DNA from: an uncultured Bacteroidota bacterium
GTDB lineage: Bacteria > Bacteroidota > Bacteroidia > Flavobacteriales > Flavobacteriaceae
NCBI GenBank assembly: GCA_903913315.1
Contig: CAIWKX010000058.1
Coordinates: 1 to 56,129 of the forward strand
Direction: 5' to 3'
DNA: 56,129 nucleotides
A model generated the notes under the pieces. It ran no database searches. It saw nothing but the letters and a program-made list of their open reading frames with translations, and was not told the DNA's origin. The position numbers were made by a program, and so were the translations under genes. This document shows, in pieces, positions 53,006 to 56,129 of this stretch. Numbering within the stretch: the stretch's first letter is position 1; every line of letters starts with the position of its first letter.

Positions 53006-56000
53006 TTAGCCCACCAAGTTAATCACTTTCCCGGGAACAATAATCACTTTATTAGGTGTTCTTCCGTCCAATTGCTTGATGGTTCTTTCGTCTGCCATCA
53101 CAATTTCTTGGATTTGCGGAACGGTTAAATCTAAAGACAACTTAATGGTAAAACGCATTTTTCCATTGAAAGAAACAGGATATTCTTTTTCGGATTCTAC
53201 CAAATATTTCTCTTCACAAATTGGGAATGCTACTGTTGAAATAGAACCTTCATGCCCCAATTGACTCCATAATTCTTCAGCAATATGCGGTGCATAAGGC
53301 GAAATAACGACTGCCAATGGCTCTAAAATTTTTCGCTGATTGCATTTTAAAGTCGCCAATTCGTTGACACAAATCATAAACTGTGAAACGGAAGTATTGA
53401 AAGAGAAATTCTCAATGTCTTCGGTTACTTTTTTGATGGTTTTGTGTAATGATTTATACATCTCGGCGGTTGGTTCGTCGTTGGTGACAATCAAACCATT
53501 GTCATCAAAATACAAACGCCAAAGTTTTTTTAAGAACCCTGAAACCCCTGTAATTCCCGCAGTATTCCAAGGTTTGGCTTGTTCCAATGGGCCTAAAAAC
53601 ATTTCATACAAACGCAAAGTATCGGCACCATAATCATTACAAATATCATCGGGATTGACTACGTTTAGCCAACTTTTAGACATTTTTCCTATTTCTCTCA
53701 TGCACGTGTATTTATCAGTAACATTTGCATTTTTATCAATTATTATTGCTTTAGAAAATTCTTTATAAAGCGAATATTTTTTGAACTTTTCTACGTCAAG
53801 TTCATTTGTACCAAATATTAATAAACTAATATCAAGTCTTATGTTTTGAATACTCTGTGCCCAAATTTCCTTATCTCTTTCATTAATTTCAATTTCAGGA
53901 AATTCAGATTTAATCTTTGTAAAATAATTTTCTTTGATTTTAATAAAAAGATCCGAGGAATTTAGAAAACAATCTAATTCTTTAAAATTTATTTCTTTTT
54001 CGTAAGAAATTAGAACTTTAGGAATTGATTCATTATAAATTATTTTTAATCTTTCTTTAATTTGTTCTGTTAACAGGTTAGTATTCCTTTCATAATGCCA
54101 AACAAACCCAATTTTAAGCTCATGAATATAAGCGCCCTCTCCCAAAATCATCCCTTGATTAATCAACTTTTTGAAGGGTTCTTCTGTTGGGGCATAGCCT
54201 CTATCTTTTAGAAATTTGTTCCAAAAACGTGAGTACAATAAATGTCCGGTGGCGTGTTCGCTTCCACCAATATATAAATCCACACTTTCCCAATATTTCA
54301 AAGCATCCGCTGAAGCAAATTCGTTTTCGTTGTGTGCATCCATATAACGCATCCAATACCACGAACTTCCTGCCCAACCCGGCATGGTATTCAATTCTAA
54401 AGGGAAAACTTTCACATTGTCAATTAACTCACAACTGACAACCGACAACTTTTCAACATGCCAAGCCCAAGTGGTAGCGTTTCCTAATGGCGGTTGACCG
54501 TCTTCGGTTGGCAAATATTTTTCTACTTCAGGCAATACAATTGGCAAATGTTTGGCATCAATCATTTGTGGCAATCCATTCACATAATACACCGGGAAAG
54601 GTTCACCCCAATAGCGTTGACGAGAGAACACAGCATCACGCAAACGGTAATTGGTTTTGCCTTTTCCTTGTTCTATTTTTTCTAGTGCTTCGATGATTTT
54701 TTTGGTTCCGTCTTTGTAACCCAATCCGTTTAAGAAATCAGAATTTATTAATTCAAAACCGCTTTTTTCTCCATAAGCAAAATCCACCCCGCCCGTTGGG
54801 CACCCCTCCAAGGGAGGGGAACTTAAACGAAAAATATTCTTTATTTCAGGCATTCCGTTAGTACCCTTAAAGAAATTGGCGAAAGCATAATCACGTTCAT
54901 CACCACATGGCACTGCCATTACTGCTCCTGTTCCGTAACCCGCCAAAACATAATCGCCAATCCAAACTGGAATTGGTTCTTTGGTAAATGGATGTTCGGC
55001 ATAAGCTCCAGTAAACATTCCTGAAATGGTTTTTACATCCGCCATTCTTTCTCTTTCCGAACGTTTTGCAGTAGCTTCCACATAAGCCTCAACCGCCGCT
55101 TTTTGTTCGGGTGTTGTGATTTGGGAAACTAATTCGTGTTCGGGTGCTAACGTCATGAAGGTTACTCCGAAGATAGTGTCGGGGCGGGTGGTGAAAACTT
55201 CTATAAAAGTCCCCTCCCCAACCCTCCCCGAAGGGGAGGGAGCAGAAGCTGGGTAAGATATTCTTGATTTTAACTCTGATTCAATTTTAGTTAAAACTTC
55301 TGACATTTGATTATTTACTGCATCATTTGAAAAACGAATTACTTTGAAATTGTATTTTTGTTCTAATTCTAAAGTTCTTTCATTATCAAGTTCAATCTGT
55401 TCTTTAGTATTATGATATTCTCCATCAACTTCAACAATCAATTTTTTTTCCAAACAAACAAAATCAACAATATATTTTCCAATTAAATGCTGTCTTCTAA
55501 AACGAACATCTAATTTATCTCTACGTAAATTGTCCCAAAGAATAGCTTCTGATAATGTTGGTTCTTTTCGCATTTCTTTAGCATGAAGAAGCAAATCTCT
55601 AGCTATTGAATCGTCGCCTGTTAAATATTTTGGATCCGATTTTAGTTTAGTTTTGGCTCCCCCTCCTTCGGAGGGGGTTGGGGGGAGGATATTAAACTTA
55701 ACCGACGCACCAACCGATTTCCCAATCCAGTTTCTTTGCGATTCTTTGATAGATTCACTCCAATCGATAGTCTCCAAACCTTGTAATAATCTTTCAGCAT
55801 AAGCAGAAATTCGCATCGACCATTGGGTCATTTTTTTACGAATCACAGGATGACCTCCACGTTCTGATACACCATTTACAATTTCATCGTTGGCTAGAAC
55901 TGTTCCTAATGCCGGACACCAATTCACTTCGGTTTCTGCCAAATAGGTTAATCTGTACTGTAAAAGTATTTTTTGTTGTGCTTCTGACGAATAAGCATTC

Positions 56001-56129
56001 CATTCAGTTGCTGAAAAAGAGGCAATGTTATCATCGCAAACTGCATTTACATTCGTATTACCTTCTGTTGAGAAAACAGCAACTAAAGTTGAAATATCTT
56101 CAGCTTTATCTGAGTCATTATTGTACCAC
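53006..56129 (-). CDS. leuS: Leucyl-tRNA synthetase, 5' end outside the window, carrying in-frame insertions
   Basis: The frame stays open to the window edge (first full codon at 56128, WYNNDSDKAED), so the start and HIGH motif lie beyond it. Recognisable parts: LTYLAETEVNWCPALGTVLANDE, the editing domain with VFTTRPDTIFGVTFMTLAPEHEL, PVWIGDYVLAGYGTGAVMAVP, RDAVFSRQRYWGEP, NTMPGWAGSSWYWMRYMD, and the KMSKS loop GKMSKSWLNVVNPDD near 53680. The C-terminal anticodon domain is intact. The gene holds a 480-bp DUF559 module (55210-55689), a second hairpin insertion (about 54785-54823) and an AT-rich divergent segment (53700-54140). No stop interrupts it, so the enzyme is probably made and functional. 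Confidence 0.93.
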   Translation of the reverse strand, partial: WYNNDSDKAEDISTLVAVFSTEGNTNVNAVCDDNIASFSATEWNAYSSEAQQKILLQYRLTYLAETEVNWCPALGTVLANDEIVNGVSERGGHPVIRKKMTQWSMRISAYAERLLQGLETIDWSESIKESQRNWIGKSVGASVKFNILPPTPSEGGGAKTKLKSDPKYLTGDDSIARDLLLHAKEMRKEPTLSEAILWDNLRRDKLDVRFRRQHLIGKYIVDFVCLEKKLIVEVDGEYHNTKEQIELDNERTLELEQKYNFKVIRFSNDAVNNQMSEVLTKIESELKSRISYPASAPSPSGRVGEGTFIEVFTTRPDTIFGVTFMTLAPEHELVSQITTPEQKAAVEAYVEATAKRSERERMADVKTISGMFTGAYAEHPFTKEPIPVWIGDYVLAGYGTGAVMAVPCGDERDYAFANFFKGTNGMPEIKNIFRLSSPPLEGCPTGGVDFAYGEKSGFELINSDFLNGLGYKDGTKKIIEALEKIEQGKGKTNYRLRDAVFSRQRYWGEPFPVYYVNGLPQMIDAKHLPIVLPEVEKYLPTEDGQPPLGNATTWAWHVEKLSVVSCELIDNVKVFPLELNTMPGWAGSSWYWMRYMDAHNENEFASADALKYWESVDLYIGGSEHATGHLLYSRFWNKFLKDRGYAPTEEPFKKLINQGMILGEGAYIHELKIGFVWHYERNTNLLTEQIKERLKIIYNESIPKVLISYEKEINFKELDCFLNSSDLFIKIKENYFTKIKSEFPEIEINERDKEIWAQSIQNIRLDISLLIFGTNELDVEKFKKYSLYKEFSKAIIIDKNANVTDKYTCMREIGKMSKSWLNVVNPDDICNDYGADTLRLYEMFLGPLEQAKPWNTAGITGVSGFLKKLWRLYFDDNGLIVTNDEPTAEMYKSLHKTIKKVTEDIENFSFNTSVSQFMICVNELATLKCNQRKILEPLAVVISPYAPHIAEELWSQLGHEGSISTVAFPICEEKYLVESEKEYPVSFNGKMRFTIKLSLDLTVPQIQEIVMADERTIKQLDGRTPNKVIIVPGKVINLVG
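53700..54140 (-). other. AT-rich, enlarged and divergent segment before the leuS KMSKS loop
   Basis: Between INQGMILGEGAY and GKMSKSW, Bacteroidota LeuRS usually has a moderate insertion of about 75 residues as I remember it. Here it is about 150 residues and mostly not recognisable (e.g. ERNTNLLTEQIKERLKII, FKELDCFLNSSDLF), with only LDVEKFKKY near its end looking homologous. Two 60-base lines counted inside it have 15 and 11 G+C; a line from the neighbouring core (54481-54540) has 25. Confidence 0.6.
54431..54451. repeat. Heptamer tandem repeat inside leuS
   Basis: ACAACTG, ACAACCG and ACAACTT in tandem. On the coding strand this resembles the TCAGTTG/TCGGTTG spacers seen between genes in this genome. 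It encodes KLSVVSCEL, which may be an in-frame insertion of such a spacer. Confidence 0.4.
54785..54823 (-). repeat. GC-rich double-hairpin insertion in leuS
   Basis: Two adjacent perfect hairpins: CCCCTCC-AAG-GGAGGGG (54803-54819) and GCCC-GTT-GGGC (54791-54801). On the coding strand they are translated in frame as LSSPPLEGCPTGGVDF between the LeuRS core sequences EIKNIF and AYGEKSGFELINSDFLNGLGY. The C-rich stem is of the same type as the two that bound the DUF559 module 390 bp away. Confidence 0.75.
55210..55689 (-). mobile_element. Palindrome-flanked DUF559 endonuclease-domain module inserted in frame in leuS
   Basis: Bounded by 34-bp inverted repeats at 55656-55689 and 55210-55243, identical at 28 of 34 positions. 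Each contains a hairpin: CCCCCTCC-GAA-GGAGGGGG on the coding strand at one end, CCCTCCCC-GAA-GGGGAGGG at the other, with compensatory differences. Total length is 480 bp, exactly 160 codons. Inside, the coding strand reads through a DUF559 (Vsr-like PD-(D/E)XK) domain: MRKEPTLSEAILWDNLRRDKL, RFRRQHLIGKYIVDFVC and LIVEVDGEYHN, with probable catalytic Asp and Glu-x-Asp. LeuRS sequence resumes immediately on both sides. Confidence 0.85.

Noticed and set aside
53076..54696. Plus-strand ORFs of 60-97 codons opposite leuS
   Set aside because: Shadow frames of a strongly coding gene with no family resemblance.
55210..55689. Intein in leuS
   Set aside because: No Cys/Ser at the start, no His-Asn end, no LAGLIDADG or Hint motifs; the edges are GC hairpins translated as Pro/Gly-rich peptide.
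55210..55689. Classical IS element with transposase
   Set aside because: Only 480 bp, no DDE or HUH transposase, no visible target-site duplication; the only coding content is a DUF559 domain in the host frame.
1..56129. tRNA, rRNA or tmRNA genes
   Set aside because: No cloverleaf or conserved rRNA segment was recognised by eye; a covariance-model scan would be needed to exclude small RNAs.

Overview
The window is a 56 kb stretch of an AT-rich chromosome from the Bacteroidota, most likely a Flavobacterium or close relative. The evidence is -7 promoter elements of the TAnnTTTG type, Por/type IX secretion (T9SS) sorting domains, a DnaQ-DnaE fusion polymerase, Ala/Glu-tailed ribosomal protein S16, and many families typical of flavobacteria (DUF4271, DUF4296, DUF6252, DUF3050). 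Genes are dense, and most are housekeeping.

Layout. 1-2056 is a small accessory patch: an HTH-like regulator, a decayed Abi-family gene and a DUF3800 nuclease-like gene coupled to dnaE. 2057-10113 holds dnaE, an RRM protein, a lipoprotein and rpsP-rimM-trmN6. 10247-15919 holds gcdH, a DUF3050 protein, and an iron-sulfur/redox cluster (ferredoxin, thioredoxin-reductase-like flavoprotein, NifU-like scaffold, Mrp ATPase), with a nucleotidyltransferase pair inserted. 15920-20478 holds a 21-bp repeat array, a frameshifted hypothetical gene, an alkyltransferase-like protein, a LysE exporter, trmB and a glycosyltransferase. 20535-24913 is pstSCAB-phoU. 25329-32980 is a tripartite RND efflux operon facing a LytS/LytTR two-component system. 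33132-36090 is a porin plus phoB-phoR. Pst, porin and PhoBR form one phosphate-starvation module, joined by a shared candidate PhoB box of 11-bp direct repeats.

36283-50960 contains two T9SS cargo-type proteins, a LuxE-like enzyme, tyrS, an epimerase, a dihydroorotase/DPM-synthase/DUF4296 operon, hemD, pckA and a saccharopine-dehydrogenase-like gene followed by an Lrp regulator. 51792-52229 holds a second 21-bp array. The end of the window is leuS, whose start lies beyond it.

The most unusual locus is leuS. Its editing domain carries an exactly 480-bp (160-codon) in-frame module encoding a DUF559 endonuclease-like domain. The module is bounded by 34-bp inverted repeats that are themselves GC-rich hairpins with compensatory changes. 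A third hairpin of the same kind is inserted in frame about 390 bp further along the gene, and an AT-rich divergent segment precedes the KMSKS loop. Other notable signals are two perfectly phased 21-bp palindromic arrays, the candidate flavobacterial Pho box, an EF-hand-like loop in the RND pump and a T9SS sorting domain with almost no cargo.
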